A stretch of DNA of 64,000 nt from Flagellimonas yonaguniensis (GTDB lineage: Bacteria; Bacteroidota; Bacteroidia; Flavobacteriales; Flavobacteriaceae), in the NCBI RefSeq assembly GCF_029193885.1, contig NZ_JARFVB010000003.1:62001-126000 (forward strand). The letters are read 5' to 3'. This document shows positions 35,018 to 44,302 of the stretch, piece after piece. The notes below the pieces were generated by a model that worked only from the letters and a program-made list of their open reading frames with translations, searched no databases and was not told the DNA's origin. Numbering within the stretch: position 1 is the stretch's first letter; every line of letters begins with the position of its first letter. The position numbers and the translations under genes are program-made.

Positions 35018-37215
35018 TTCGCCACTTCACTTATAAATTTAAGGCGGTACAAACGAAGTTCTTCATCCTCGTAGTCGCCTTCGAATTCTTCTACGGCTGC
35101 AGAGATGGAATCGGTTTCGGCCTCCAAGAAATAATCGTGGATTTCCTCTTGTTGATCCTCATCCAAGATTTCATCAATCCAATAGCCAATGTTCAGCTTG
35201 GTTCCACTGAACACGATTTGCTCCATCTCCTTGATTAGCTCTGGCAACTCCAACCCTTTGGCGGAAGCAATATCATCCAATGCCAATTTCCTGTCCACAC
35301 TTTGAATCACATACAACTTTAAGCCTGAATTGGCCCCTGTACTTTTTACCACAAGGTCATCCGGCCTTGTAATATCGTTTTCTTCCACGTATTTGGAAAT
35401 CAAATCCACAAAGGCTTTTCCATATTTTTTGGCCTTGCCCTCTCCAACACCTTGAATATTGAGAAGTTCCTGCATGGTCACAGGGTATTTTAGGGACATA
35501 TCCTCCAATGATGGGTCTTGGAAAACCACAAAAGGTGGCACCTCTCGCTTTTGAGCCTCTTTTCTTCTGAGGTCACTCAGCAATTTCAATAAGTTTTCGT
35601 CCGCTACAGCTCCATTGGATTTCTCTGCGACCACAATATTTCCCGAATCATCTTTGGAGTAGACATGATCCTTGGTCATCATAAAGGACTCTGGGTTTTC
35701 GAGGTATTTTCTTCCCTCTTCGGTCAGATGGAGGATTCCGTAGCGTTCGATTTCCTTTTTGAGGAGGCCAGCAACCAAAACCTGTCGCGTCAATGCCATC
35801 CAAAATTCCTTATCCTTGTCCTTACCTATCCCAAAAAAGGGTTTTTCATCAGTTTTATGGGAAGATATCATGGCATTGGTCTTACCCACCAAAACCCTGA
35901 CAATTTCCTTGGTTTTGAATTTTTCCATGGTATCCCGCACCACACTCAAAAGCTTGACCACATCTTCCTTGGCCTCTTCCTTAGGTTTAGGGTTTCTGGA
36001 ATTATCGTCCATATCGGCCCCTTCGCCGTTTTTATCATCAAAATCTTCCCCGAAATAGTGCAATATGAATTTTCTACGGGAAATGGATGTCTCGGCATAG
36101 GCCACTATTTCCTGCAACAGTGCATTCCCAATCTCTTGCTCGGCCACGGGTTTCCCAGACATGAACTTCTCCAGCTTTTCCACATCTTTGTAGGCGTAGT
36201 AGGCCAAACAATGCCCTTCGCCCCCATCACGACCGGCTCGTCCAGTTTCCTGATAGTAACTTTCGATACTTTTCGGAATATCGTGATGGATCACAAAACG
36301 AACATCGGGTTTATCGATTCCCATACCAAAGGCAATGGTGGCCACAACCACATCCACCTCTTCCATCAGAAACATATCCTGATACTTGGAACGGGTCTTC
36401 GCATCGAAGCCAGCATGATAGGGAACGGCACTTACTCCGTTAACTTGAAGTACTTGGGCCAGTTCTTCGACCCTTTTTCTGCTCAAACAATATATGATTC
36501 CGGATTTTCCTTGATTTTGTTTTACAAAACGGATGATGTCCGCATCAACATCCTTGGTCTTGGGACGTACCTCGTAAAATAGATTGGGCCTGTTAAAGGA
36601 CGCCTTGAAAACCTTGGCATCCGTCATCCCCAAATTTTTAATGATATCCTCCTGCACCTTGGGCGTAGCGGTTGCCGTGAGCCCTATAATCGGAATATTC
36701 TCCCCTAATCTGTTGATGATGCCACGAAGATTTCTATACTCGGGCCTGAAATCGTGTCCCCATTCCGAAATACAGTGTGCCTCATCCACCGCTACAAAGG
36801 AAAGCTTGATACCTTTTAGAAAATCAACGTTTTCTTCCTTGGTCAGGGATTCCGGAGCTACGTAAAGTAACTTGGTGACACCATTGGTAATATCCTCTTT
36901 TACCTGTTTTACCTCTGTTTTGGTCAAGGAAGAGTTCAAGACATGGGCAATACCATGCTGTTCAGAAATGCCACGAATGGCATCCACTTGATTCTTCATT
37001 AGGGCTATCAGTGGGGAAACAACAATCGCAGTTCCTTCTTTCATAAGGGCGGGCAATTGATAGCAAAGGGATTTCCCCCCGCCCGTCGGCATGATCACAA
37101 AGGTATCGTTGTCGTTGAGTATATTCTGGATCACACCTTCCTGTAACCCTTTGAACTTTGAGAAACCAAAATATTTTTTGAGCGAGGAATGCAAATCAGT
37201 GTTCGTTAGGCTCAT
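35014..37215 (-). CDS. recQ: ATP-dependent DNA helicase RecQ (zinc-cysteine-lacking type)
   Basis: A 733-residue 3'-5' helicase. Helicase motifs are intact: MPTGGGKSLCYQLP (Walker A), VDEAHCISEWGHDFRPEY (DEAH), and GRAGRDGG (motif VI). Then come the RQC winged helix and an HRDC domain (about 530-605), with roughly 120 further residues. The zinc-binding site after the helicase core normally has four Cys; here it reads SISRRKFILHYFGEDFDD and continues without any Cys. The start at 37215 (MSLTNTDLHSSLKKYFGF) is preferred over an ATG 15 bases upstream. It acts in recombination and fork repair. Confidence 0.93.
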   Translation of the reverse strand: MSLTNTDLHSSLKKYFGFSKFKGLQEGVIQNILNDNDTFVIMPTGGGKSLCYQLPALMKEGTAIVVSPLIALMKNQVDAIRGISEQHGIAHVLNSSLTKTEVKQVKEDITNGVTKLLYVAPESLTKEENVDFLKGIKLSFVAVDEAHCISEWGHDFRPEYRNLRGIINRLGENIPIIGLTATATPKVQEDIIKNLGMTDAKVFKASFNRPNLFYEVRPKTKDVDADIIRFVKQNQGKSGIIYCLSRKRVEELAQVLQVNGVSAVPYHAGFDAKTRSKYQDMFLMEEVDVVVATIAFGMGIDKPDVRFVIHHDIPKSIESYYQETGRAGRDGGEGHCLAYYAYKDVEKLEKFMSGKPVAEQEIGNALLQEIVAYAETSISRRKFILHYFGEDFDDKNGEGADMDDNSRNPKPKEEAKEDVVKLLSVVRDTMEKFKTKEIVRVLVGKTNAMISSHKTDEKPFFGIGKDKDKEFWMALTRQVLVAGLLKKEIERYGILHLTEEGRKYLENPESFMMTKDHVYSKDDSGNIVVAEKSNGAVADENLLKLLSDLRRKEAQKREVPPFVVFQDPSLEDMSLKYPVTMQELLNIQGVGEGKAKKYGKAFVDLISKYVEENDITRPDDLVVKSTGANSGLKLYVIQSVDRKLALDDIASAKGLELPELIKEMEQIVFSGTKLNIGYWIDEILDEDQQEEIHDYFLEAETDSISAAVEEFEGDYEDEELRLYRLKFISEVAN

Positions 37216-37409
37216 TTCCGCATTTTTCAATTAATAACAAGCAGCCTAAAAGGCAGTTGAAGCTTTTATTTTAACCAATCAATTACAGAAGAATCTATTC
37301 TCACTTCCATAATAGTCTGTAAAAGATAGTTTGATTAGTTTTGTAATCTTAAATATAAGACATTCTTTTAGGAATACAATCAGTTAATCAGTTTATTACT
37401 TATAATACT

Positions 37410-38375
37410 TTGAGCGACATTAAGTCAATTTTAAACATAGCAAAACGGACCCTCGAGATCGAGAGCAAGGCCGTAGCGAATTTGATCGGTCTTTTGGACA
37501 ACCAATTTGCACATGCAGTGCAACACATTTTAGAATCCGACGGAAGAGTCATTGTTTCCGGTGTCGGAAAGAGTGCCATAGTGGCCTCCAAAATTGTGGC
37601 AACATTGAACTCAACGGGGACGCCGGCCATATTTATGCATGCTGGTGATGCCATTCATGGCGACTTGGGCACCATTCAACAAAGCGATGTGGTCATCTGT
37701 TTATCACAGAGCGGGAACACCCCAGAGATCAAAGCTTTGCTTCCATTGATCAAAGTGGGCAACCACAAGCTTATCGGTATCACTGGGAACATGGACTCCG
37801 TATTGGCCAAGCAGGCCGATTTTGTTCTGAACACCTACGTGGAAAAAGAAGCATGCCCCAATAATTTGGCACCTACCACCAGTACATCGGCACAAATGTC
37901 CATGGGCGATGCACTTGCCATTTGCCTTTTGGAACTAAAGGGATTCAGCAGTTCGGATTTTGCCAAGTACCACCCCGGTGGCGCTTTGGGAAAGAAACTA
38001 TATTTGCGTGTCGCCGACATTGTGGTGAACAATCAAAAGCCGCAAGTGGATATCAATGCCAAGGTAAAGGACGTGATCATTGAGATATCCGAGAAAATGC
38101 TGGGCGTTACCGCTGTACTGGACAAAGACAAAGTTGTGGGTATTGTAACCGACGGCGATGTGCGAAGAATGTTGAGCAAATACGATAATATCAGTGGACT
38201 TACCGCAAAGGACATTATGACCTCCAACCCCAAGACAATAGATGTGGACACGTTGGCCGTAAAGGCACTAAAGCTGTTGCAGGAAAAGAGCATATCCCAG
38301 TTATTGGCATTTGATGGCGATACCTACGCGGGCGTGGTCCACATCCATAACCTTATAAACGAGGGAATCCTATAA
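37410..38375 (+). CDS. kdsD: Arabinose-5-phosphate isomerase (KpsF/GutQ family)
   Basis: A 321-residue enzyme that makes D-arabinose 5-phosphate for Kdo and so for LPS. It has an N-terminal SIS sugar isomerase domain (VSGVGKSAIVASKIVATLNS and CLSQSGNTPEIK) and two C-terminal CBS motifs. The start is TTG at 37410: no in-frame ATG exists between the upstream stop and the SIS domain. The stop shares one base with the tatC start (TAATG), so the two are coupled. Downstream lptB exports LPS, so the cluster is LPS-linked. Confidence 0.92.
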   Translation: MSDIKSILNIAKRTLEIESKAVANLIGLLDNQFAHAVQHILESDGRVIVSGVGKSAIVASKIVATLNSTGTPAIFMHAGDAIHGDLGTIQQSDVVICLSQSGNTPEIKALLPLIKVGNHKLIGITGNMDSVLAKQADFVLNTYVEKEACPNNLAPTTSTSAQMSMGDALAICLLELKGFSSSDFAKYHPGGALGKKLYLRVADIVVNNQKPQVDINAKVKDVIIEISEKMLGVTAVLDKDKVVGIVTDGDVRRMLSKYDNISGLTAKDIMTSNPKTIDVDTLAVKALKLLQEKSISQLLAFDGDTYAGVVHIHNLINEGIL

Positions 38376-39214
38376 TGGCTAAAAAAGAGAAAAAAAATCC
38401 AGATGAAATGTCCTTTTTGGACCATTTGGAAGAATTACGTTGGCATTTGGTACGCTCCACGTTGGCAGTTGTGATCATTGCCTGTATGGCCTTTGTATTC
38501 AGGGGCTTTATTTTTGATACGATATTGTTCGGTCCCAAGAACATGGACTTCCCTACTTATCAGTTCTTTTGCAACATTGGGAAGTTCTTCGGGGTGGATT
38601 CCGAATTTTGTGGTGATACAATCCCGTTTACCATTCAGAGCAGATTGATGGCAGGACAGTTTTCCGCACATATCTGGACCTCCATTTGGGCAGGTGTCAT
38701 TCTTGGGTTCCCCTATATTTTGTGGGAATTGTGGAAGTTCATCAGTCCAGGGCTTTATGAAAACGAAAGAAAACATTCCAAAGGGTTCATCATTACAGCC
38801 TCGGGCTTGTTCTTCCTTGGTGTACTTTTCGGATATTACATCGTTGCCCCATTATCCATCAACTTTTTGGGATCGTACCAAGTAAGTAAGGAAGTATTGA
38901 ATGAAATCGACCTAGCTTCCTATATCGGAACCGTAAGGGCTTCCGTAATCGCCTGCGGTATCATGTTTGAATTGCCCATTGTTATTTTCTTTTTGACCAA
39001 AGTCGGGTTGGTAACTCCAGAAATCTTGAAGAAATACAGAAAAATAGCATTGGTGATCATTCTGATACTATCCGCAATCATTACACCTCCGGATATAACC
39101 AGTCAAATCATTGTCTGTATACCCGTACTTATTTTATATCAGGTAAGTATTTTTATTTCTAGAATGGTGGTTAGAAAAGAAGAAAGAAAAGAGAAAGCAA
39201 GAAAAAATGCCTAA
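38375..39214 (+). CDS. tatC: Sec-independent protein translocase TatC
   Basis: A 279-residue membrane protein with the six-segment TatC layout and the N-terminal signature MSFLDHLEELRWHLVRS that reads twin-arginine signals, plus segments such as AGVILGFPYILWELWKF and the late ALVIILILSAIITPP. TatC receives folded, cofactor-bearing proteins for export. No tatA/tatB is in this window, so the partners are elsewhere. Coupled to kdsD by a one-base overlap. Confidence 0.95.
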   Translation: MAKKEKKNPDEMSFLDHLEELRWHLVRSTLAVVIIACMAFVFRGFIFDTILFGPKNMDFPTYQFFCNIGKFFGVDSEFCGDTIPFTIQSRLMAGQFSAHIWTSIWAGVILGFPYILWELWKFISPGLYENERKHSKGFIITASGLFFLGVLFGYYIVAPLSINFLGSYQVSKEVLNEIDLASYIGTVRASVIACGIMFELPIVIFFLTKVGLVTPEILKKYRKIALVIILILSAIITPPDITSQIIVCIPVLILYQVSIFISRMVVRKEERKEKARKNA

Positions 39215-39551
39215 TAAAGTAGAAGAGTTCAATGCCTATCGTGCCAAGATGAACGATAAGCTGCTTGCTGAGAACAACAAGCTGATCAAACGCATATTCA
39301 ATCTGGACACCAATGCTTTCATGGAAGGCGCCCTGGATGTCAAGACCAAGGAATTGTTGGGATTGGTAGCCTCTGCGGTGCTACGCTGCGATGACTGTGT
39401 AAAATACCATCTGGAAAGTTGCAAGAAAGCAGGCGCCAATAAAGAAGAGGTAATGGAGACCCTTGGCATAGCCACTTTAGTGGGAGGAACCATAGTAATC
39501 CCCCACTTGCGTCGCGCCTATGAGTATTGGGAGGATTTGGAAGAAAGCTAA
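39207..39551 (+). CDS. Carboxymuconolactone decarboxylase/AhpD-like protein
   Basis: A 114-residue all-helical protein with the AhpD redox motif CDDCVKYH (CxxC then His) at about residues 56-63. In AhpD-like members this pair reduces peroxiredoxin partners; decarboxylase members lack it. A thiol-redox role is therefore more likely than decarboxylation. It overlaps tatC by eight bases. lptB follows 63 bases later. Confidence 0.9.
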   Translation: MPNKVEEFNAYRAKMNDKLLAENNKLIKRIFNLDTNAFMEGALDVKTKELLGLVASAVLRCDDCVKYHLESCKKAGANKEEVMETLGIATLVGGTIVIPHLRRAYEYWEDLEES

Positions 39552-39614
39552 GCTTAAAAAAATCCAAAAGACCATACGCTAGACCAAGAATATGTTTAGT
39601 TTTGGCAAATTCCT

Positions 39615-40355
39615 ATGAAGCTACGCGCAGAAAATATAATGAAGGCCTACCGTGGCCGAAAAGTTGTTAAAGGCATTTCCCTCGAGGTCAATCAAGGTGA
39701 AATCGTTGGGCTGTTAGGTCCCAATGGAGCCGGAAAGACCACGTCTTTTTATATGATCGTTGGTTTAATCAAGCCCAATGGCGGTAATATTTACTTGGAC
39801 GGCACCGATATTACCAGCTTCCCTATGTACAAAAGGGCACAGCACGGTATCGGTTATTTGGCACAAGAAGCATCCGTCTTCCGAAAATTGAGCATTGAGA
39901 AAAACATCTTGAGCGTGCTACAGCTCACCAATTTGAGCAAAAAGGAGCAGCACATGAAGATGGAGTCCCTGATTGATGAGTTCGGTTTGGGGCATATCCG
40001 CAAAAACCGAGGTGATTTGCTATCCGGAGGTGAACGTCGACGCACCGAGATTGCCCGAGCCTTGGCCACCGACCCTAAGTTCATTTTGTTGGACGAACCC
40101 TTTGCAGGGGTTGACCCCGTAGCGGTGGAGGACATTCAGCGTATTGTGGCCCAGTTGAAGAACAAAAACATCGGTATTTTGATTACCGACCACAACGTGC
40201 AGGAAACCTTGGCCATAACTGAACGCTCCTACCTTATGTTTGAAGGTGGCATCTTAAAAGCAGGCATCCCAGAGGAACTTGCCGTGGACGAAATGGTAAG
40301 AAAAGTGTACTTGGGACAAAACTTTGAGCTACGTAAAAAGAAACTTGACTTTTAG
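39615..40355 (+). CDS. lptB: LPS export ABC transporter ATP-binding protein LptB
   Basis: A 246-residue ATPase: Walker [12 protein letters not shown] near residue 37, the ABC signature [16 protein letters not shown], Walker [14 protein letters not shown] and the switch His in LITDHNV. The LptB-specific features ([24 protein letters not shown]) are present. It powers LPS extraction from the inner membrane with LptFG, not found here. It ends four bases into the convergent neighbour. It lies in a cluster with kdsD. Confidence 0.95.
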   Translation: MKLRAENIMKAYRGRKVVKGISLEVNQGEIVGLLGPNGAGKTTSFYMIVGLIKPNGGNIYLDGTDITSFPMYKRAQHGIGYLAQEASVFRKLSIEKNILSVLQLTNLSKKEQHMKMESLIDEFGLGHIRKNRGDLLSGGERRRTEIARALATDPKFILLDEPFAGVDPVAVEDIQRIVAQLKNKNIGILITDHNVQETLAITERSYLMFEGGILKAGIPEELAVDEMVRKVYLGQNFELRKKKLDF

Positions 40356-42796
40356 TTAGACGTAGCTGTGTCCAATATTTTAATGTCAGAGAATACATTC
40401 CCGTTCTCTCCCATTCCCTCTATCACAACCTTTAATTTGTCATAACCGTAGTTGGGGATTTTAAATTTATAGCTGTTATTCTTATCTATCCATACCAATG
40501 GCTCCCAATGAATCAACCCGAAGTTCTCAAAAGCCAAATCCCTAAATGAAGTAAACTCTGGGTTATAAAATTCCTTTTGCTTCTCGAACCCCTTGTCCAC
40601 TTTAAATACAAAAGATTTTCCAGCTATAAAATCTTGGCCCGGTGAGAGATTTAATTCCTTCCCTCGTCTTGTAAAAATATATATCGTTTCCTTGAAAGCC
40701 GATCTTGCACCCATATACCTGGATAATTTATCTATATAAAAGCTTTCCACCTGTGTTAAGGGCATCTTGTAAAGTACATCCAAATTCAGTTGCAAGACAT
40801 CATCCAAAAAAACATTAACCCCAGCACCGCGCCGTGATCTTATTTTGACCCTGCTAATGAATTCATTGCTGCCGCCATCGTATGCCTGAAGTTCTTCCAA
40901 TACCTCATAGCCTTTAGATCTTAATAGCTCTCCAAAAGTATTAAACGTTGAGGCTAATTCTTTATCTACGACTGTAATTTTATTTGCCAAATATCTAGGA
41001 ACCCGCAAATTATTTCTTGCTTCTTTCTCTATTTTACGTTGCTCAGTAACAGTAATATTATCTAAAGCAATGACCGTCCCCTCTGTGCTTAATTCAGGTA
41101 ATTCAAAATCATTATTATCTCCATATACGATACTATTGACCCTGTCAAACATATTTACCTTCTCATAGCTGGAAACATCTATTTCCTCCTCGAGAAAATA
41201 GGCGTTTGATAAACGGGCGTACATATTCAGTTTGGATAATTTTCCCCGACTATTCTTCTTGGAGAAGAAAATACTTTCCCCATTAATTGGGTAGAAATTG
41301 GTTACCAAAAATTTACGTTGGCCGGATGATAACTTTATTTCTGTTGGCTCATGCTCAATCGATTTGTGGATTAAAATATTGTCTTTCTTCAAATCTTCAT
41401 TTAAAAAACCATATAGGTTCAATCCATATATAGGGTTATGCGTCGTTTTAAACTCCTCTCCATTCACTATCTCATGCCAATTATACCTGCTCCAACCTTG
41501 AGTAAGCAAAAGTAGATCCATCTCATACTTTTTCTGACTGTTGACATCTCTGAAATAATAGCCAGCATTATCGATAGCACCCTTTACATACGGTCTAAGG
41601 TAAAATTGTTCGTATATATCACTCCTCCCACCATAAACCTTTGTGTTTACCGGTAAAACCGACACACTAAGACCCATAGCCTGTTGAGCTTTAGAGTTTA
41701 TTGTGATTTCCAAATCGTCATTTGATTGTATAGCGTAATCTATATCGGTTTCAACTCTATTCCTCCCTATCCCTTTCCACACAAAGAATTGTCTCTCTTC
41801 TATGGGGCTGCCTTTTTCGTCAAATAAGGTAAGGATATTCACACCCTTCATCAATTTGGTCTTATCAAAATAGGTTGTATATCTTTTAGAGTTTTTTGAT
41901 AACAAGATTGGTTTGGATATGACTTCTCCATCCTTGTGCAAAACCAAATTGGTTTTAACTTCCCCGTCCTCCAATGCTAAATCATTGGCTTGAACTTCTA
42001 CCAAAACTTGATTCTTATAAGGATTGTCCAACACATTTAGATTGATTCCTTTGGGATAAATCATAGGTACTCTCATACGAACTTCATCTCCAGAAGGCAT
42101 TTTAACTTTGGTGAAATAAATAACATCCAAATCAGGTGTGATTTCAAATTTACCTAGACCACGGCTATTGGTTTCTGTCAATGCTACTTGTTTCCCTAGC
42201 TCATCAACAATTTTAATATTCTTCAACTGCAAAGGCCTATTCATATGGTCAAGGGCTTTGACTCCCACGATATTTTTTATACCAGCTACCAGATTACCTC
42301 CCTCAGGTAGAAACTGAAAATCAATTTTTTCCAAATGTTGTGAACTCCCTTTGACTTGAAAGTCTGATTTAACCACCAAAAATTCTTTTAAGAATGAATT
42401 TCCGTCATTGAAATTTCTCATCCAATTGGTTTTTGCTTTCAAAAAATAACGCCCGTCAGCAAAAGTTGAATCTACTTTTACACTTCCCTTAAAATAGCCA
42501 TCATTTAAATAATAAAGCTGTTCCTTTTTTAAGACACCCGTACTATCATATACCCCTACATTGATTGTTTTTGAAATTTTTGATGGTTTAGCGTTTTTTT
42601 GATCGTACAGGTAACCTTTGAACCATATTTCTTCCTCTGGAAGAAATATATCCTTACTCACATGTAGGTACACTACCTCTCTAGGTGCTTGAAAATATTC
42701 TTGGCAACTATCTTCTATTTGGTTTTGGGCCTTCAGTAAATTAATGGTCATCAATAGCGACAATACGCATAGTAATGATTTGTGTTTTAGCATCAT
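40352..42796 (-). CDS. Secreted MG2-like protein with a TonB plug-like region
   Basis: An 814-residue protein with a signal peptide ([17 protein letters not shown]) after ATG 42796. The N-terminal half has an alpha-2-macroglobulin MG2-like domain ([20 protein letters not shown]). Residues about 600-700 read like a TonB-receptor plug ([13 protein letters not shown], then [18 protein letters not shown] and [19 protein letters not shown]), but no beta-barrel follows. This combination is seen in secreted flavobacterial proteins of unknown role, probably surface or periplasm. The gene is more AT-rich than its neighbours. It is convergent with lptB, sharing a four-base stop overlap. Confidence 0.8.
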   Translation of the reverse strand: MMLKHKSLLCVLSLLMTINLLKAQNQIEDSCQEYFQAPREVVYLHVSKDIFLPEEEIWFKGYLYDQKNAKPSKISKTINVGVYDSTGVLKKEQLYYLNDGYFKGSVKVDSTFADGRYFLKAKTNWMRNFNDGNSFLKEFLVVKSDFQVKGSSQHLEKIDFQFLPEGGNLVAGIKNIVGVKALDHMNRPLQLKNIKIVDELGKQVALTETNSRGLGKFEITPDLDVIYFTKVKMPSGDEVRMRVPMIYPKGINLNVLDNPYKNQVLVEVQANDLALEDGEVKTNLVLHKDGEVISKPILLSKNSKRYTTYFDKTKLMKGVNILTLFDEKGSPIEERQFFVWKGIGRNRVETDIDYAIQSNDDLEITINSKAQQAMGLSVSVLPVNTKVYGGRSDIYEQFYLRPYVKGAIDNAGYYFRDVNSQKKYEMDLLLLTQGWSRYNWHEIVNGEEFKTTHNPIYGLNLYGFLNEDLKKDNILIHKSIEHEPTEIKLSSGQRKFLVTNFYPINGESIFFSKKNSRGKLSKLNMYARLSNAYFLEEEIDVSSYEKVNMFDRVNSIVYGDNNDFELPELSTEGTVIALDNITVTEQRKIEKEARNNLRVPRYLANKITVVDKELASTFNTFGELLRSKGYEVLEELQAYDGGSNEFISRVKIRSRRGAGVNVFLDDVLQLNLDVLYKMPLTQVESFYIDKLSRYMGARSAFKETIYIFTRRGKELNLSPGQDFIAGKSFVFKVDKGFEKQKEFYNPEFTSFRDLAFENFGLIHWEPLVWIDKNNSYKFKIPNYGYDKLKVVIEGMGENGNVFSDIKILDTATSN

Positions 42797-43014
42797 GCAT
42801 GGTTTAATGGTTTTTTCGGGGAACACCTGCTTTTCTAAAGATACATAAATATACCCGTTGTACGTTTTTTCTTGTATTTGGCACCAATTTTAAAGAAGAC
42901 CAACATCACTTATTCCAAAAGAAACGATTTCAAAAAACGCAACGGTAATGAGTGAATGAATGAATTGAAAGCGATATGACGATAACTGTAAGGACCAGAT
43001 GGAAAAAATTTGAA

Positions 43015-43491
43015 CTATAAGCCCCCCTTGTTTTTCTTTTTTAGCTCAACCTGAATGGATGGCGACAACCGTTTCAGGTGTTCAATAAAGTTCATTTTAT
43101 CTTTCGGAGAAATAACGGTGCTGCTGTATTTCCCATAATAAACTTCCAAACGATCAAGAGAGGCTGCCGGGGAACTTAGCGGATTGTTTGACTCAACTAT
43201 CCTTGTGATATCTTTAATGGGAACACTCTTTTTAATGAAAAAAAAGGTGGTTACTGTCAAAACATCATCGGTAACTTCATAAGAAATCGAGAAAAATAGA
43301 GCTACAAAAGCGAACATGATTCCAAACTGGACAATTACCTCCGTCAAACTGCTTTTCTCAAAAGAGACAACAATTCCTATCCCAAAAATCAAAATAAAGG
43401 GAATAAGCAACTCCAATCCTACCTTGGATGGATAAACAACACTGTTGGTAGTACCTTCCTGTTTAAAGTTATTCGGCTTTTCCATTCCCAT
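43015..43491 (-). CDS. PH-domain-like small membrane protein
   Basis: A 158-residue protein with two close membrane segments (VGLELLIPFILIFGIGIVVS and VIVQFGIMFAFVALFFSISYEV), followed by a bacterial PH domain-like beta part (DDVLTVTTFFFIKKSVPIKDI and LEVYYGKYSSTVISPKDK), as in YdbS-type proteins. The start overlaps the end of pssA by 23 bases, so it is in a membrane-lipid operon. A role there is guessed, not known. Confidence 0.82.
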   Translation of the reverse strand: MGMEKPNNFKQEGTTNSVVYPSKVGLELLIPFILIFGIGIVVSFEKSSLTEVIVQFGIMFAFVALFFSISYEVTDDVLTVTTFFFIKKSVPIKDITRIVESNNPLSSPAASLDRLEVYYGKYSSTVISPKDKMNFIEHLKRLSPSIQVELKKKNKGGL

Positions 43492-44200
43492 TGATTAAAG
43501 ACATCAAAATATAAGCAAAAATAATAACAGGTATTGCTAAAAAGCGCAAGGTCAAAAGCAATACCAGGCTACCAATAATAAATAAATAACGGATTCCATT
43601 ATCCTTAAAGCTCCAATTCTTAAACTTTAAAGCGAATAGTTTAATGGGAGAATTCAATAAATACGAACTCAAAACCGTCAAAATGACCAAAAACCAAGGG
43701 TTTAGGATGATGTTGTTCAATACTTCATTGTTGTGGTACAGGAGAATCATGGGCAACGACAGGATCAAAAGCGCATTTGCTGGTGTTGGCAATCCCACAA
43801 AAGAAGATACTTGATCCTCGTCCACATTGAACTTGGCCAATCTATAGGCCGAAGCCAACGTAATGGCAAAGCCAACAAAAGGCAACAATGTAAGCTCAGT
43901 ATCGTGTCCAATAAAACCTAAGTTCCATCCACCCCTTTCCGCCATGCTCAGCAACTGGAACATAACCACACCCGGTACCAGACCGCTCGTAATCACATCG
44001 GCCAACGAATCCAATTGGATTCCAATCTCGCTTTGCACATTTAAAGCACGCGCCACCAAACCATCAAAAAAATCAAAGAAAATCCCGATGAACACAAAAA
44101 GCGCAGCCCACTCCAAATGATTGAGTACCGCAAATACCGTGGCAATACAACCACTTAAGACATTGAGCAGGGTTAAAAAATTTGGAATATAGGACTTCAT
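43469..44200 (-). CDS. pssA: CDP-diacylglycerol-serine O-phosphatidyltransferase
   Basis: A 243-residue integral membrane enzyme that makes phosphatidylserine, the precursor of phosphatidylethanolamine. It carries the CDP-alcohol phosphotransferase motif D-x2-DG-x2-AR-x8-G-x3-D-x3-D (starting FFDGLVARALN and ending IQLDSLAD near residue 70), with several membrane segments. Serine as the acceptor is inferred from overall resemblance to pssA rather than pgsA. The promoter upstream is close to consensus. Confidence 0.9.
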   Translation of the reverse strand: MKSYIPNFLTLLNVLSGCIATVFAVLNHLEWAALFVFIGIFFDFFDGLVARALNVQSEIGIQLDSLADVITSGLVPGVVMFQLLSMAERGGWNLGFIGHDTELTLLPFVGFAITLASAYRLAKFNVDEDQVSSFVGLPTPANALLILSLPMILLYHNNEVLNNIILNPWFLVILTVLSSYLLNSPIKLFALKFKNWSFKDNGIRYLFIIGSLVLLLTLRFLAIPVIIFAYILMSLINGNGKAE

Positions 44201-44216
44201 GCAACTAAGATTTCCG

Positions 44217-44248
44217 TAAAAATAAAGGAAAAATTAAACTGTGTGCAA
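44217..44248 (-). promoter_or_regulatory. pssA promoter
   Basis: On the minus strand TTG (44246-44248) precedes TATTTTTA (44217-44224) by 21 bases; the -7 element is one mismatch from TAnnTTTG. The pssA start codon lies 17 bases downstream. Confidence 0.5.
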
Positions 44249-44302
44249 CGGATGGTAGGTCGAGTCGTTTTTATTCTGATATTTGTCCTGATAAAAATCA
44301 GA

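Noticed and set aside
35665..36582. A 305-codon open frame on the plus strand opposite recQ
   Set aside because: It lies wholly inside the conserved RecQ helicase gene, has no family features, and follows the third-codon pattern of the sense gene.
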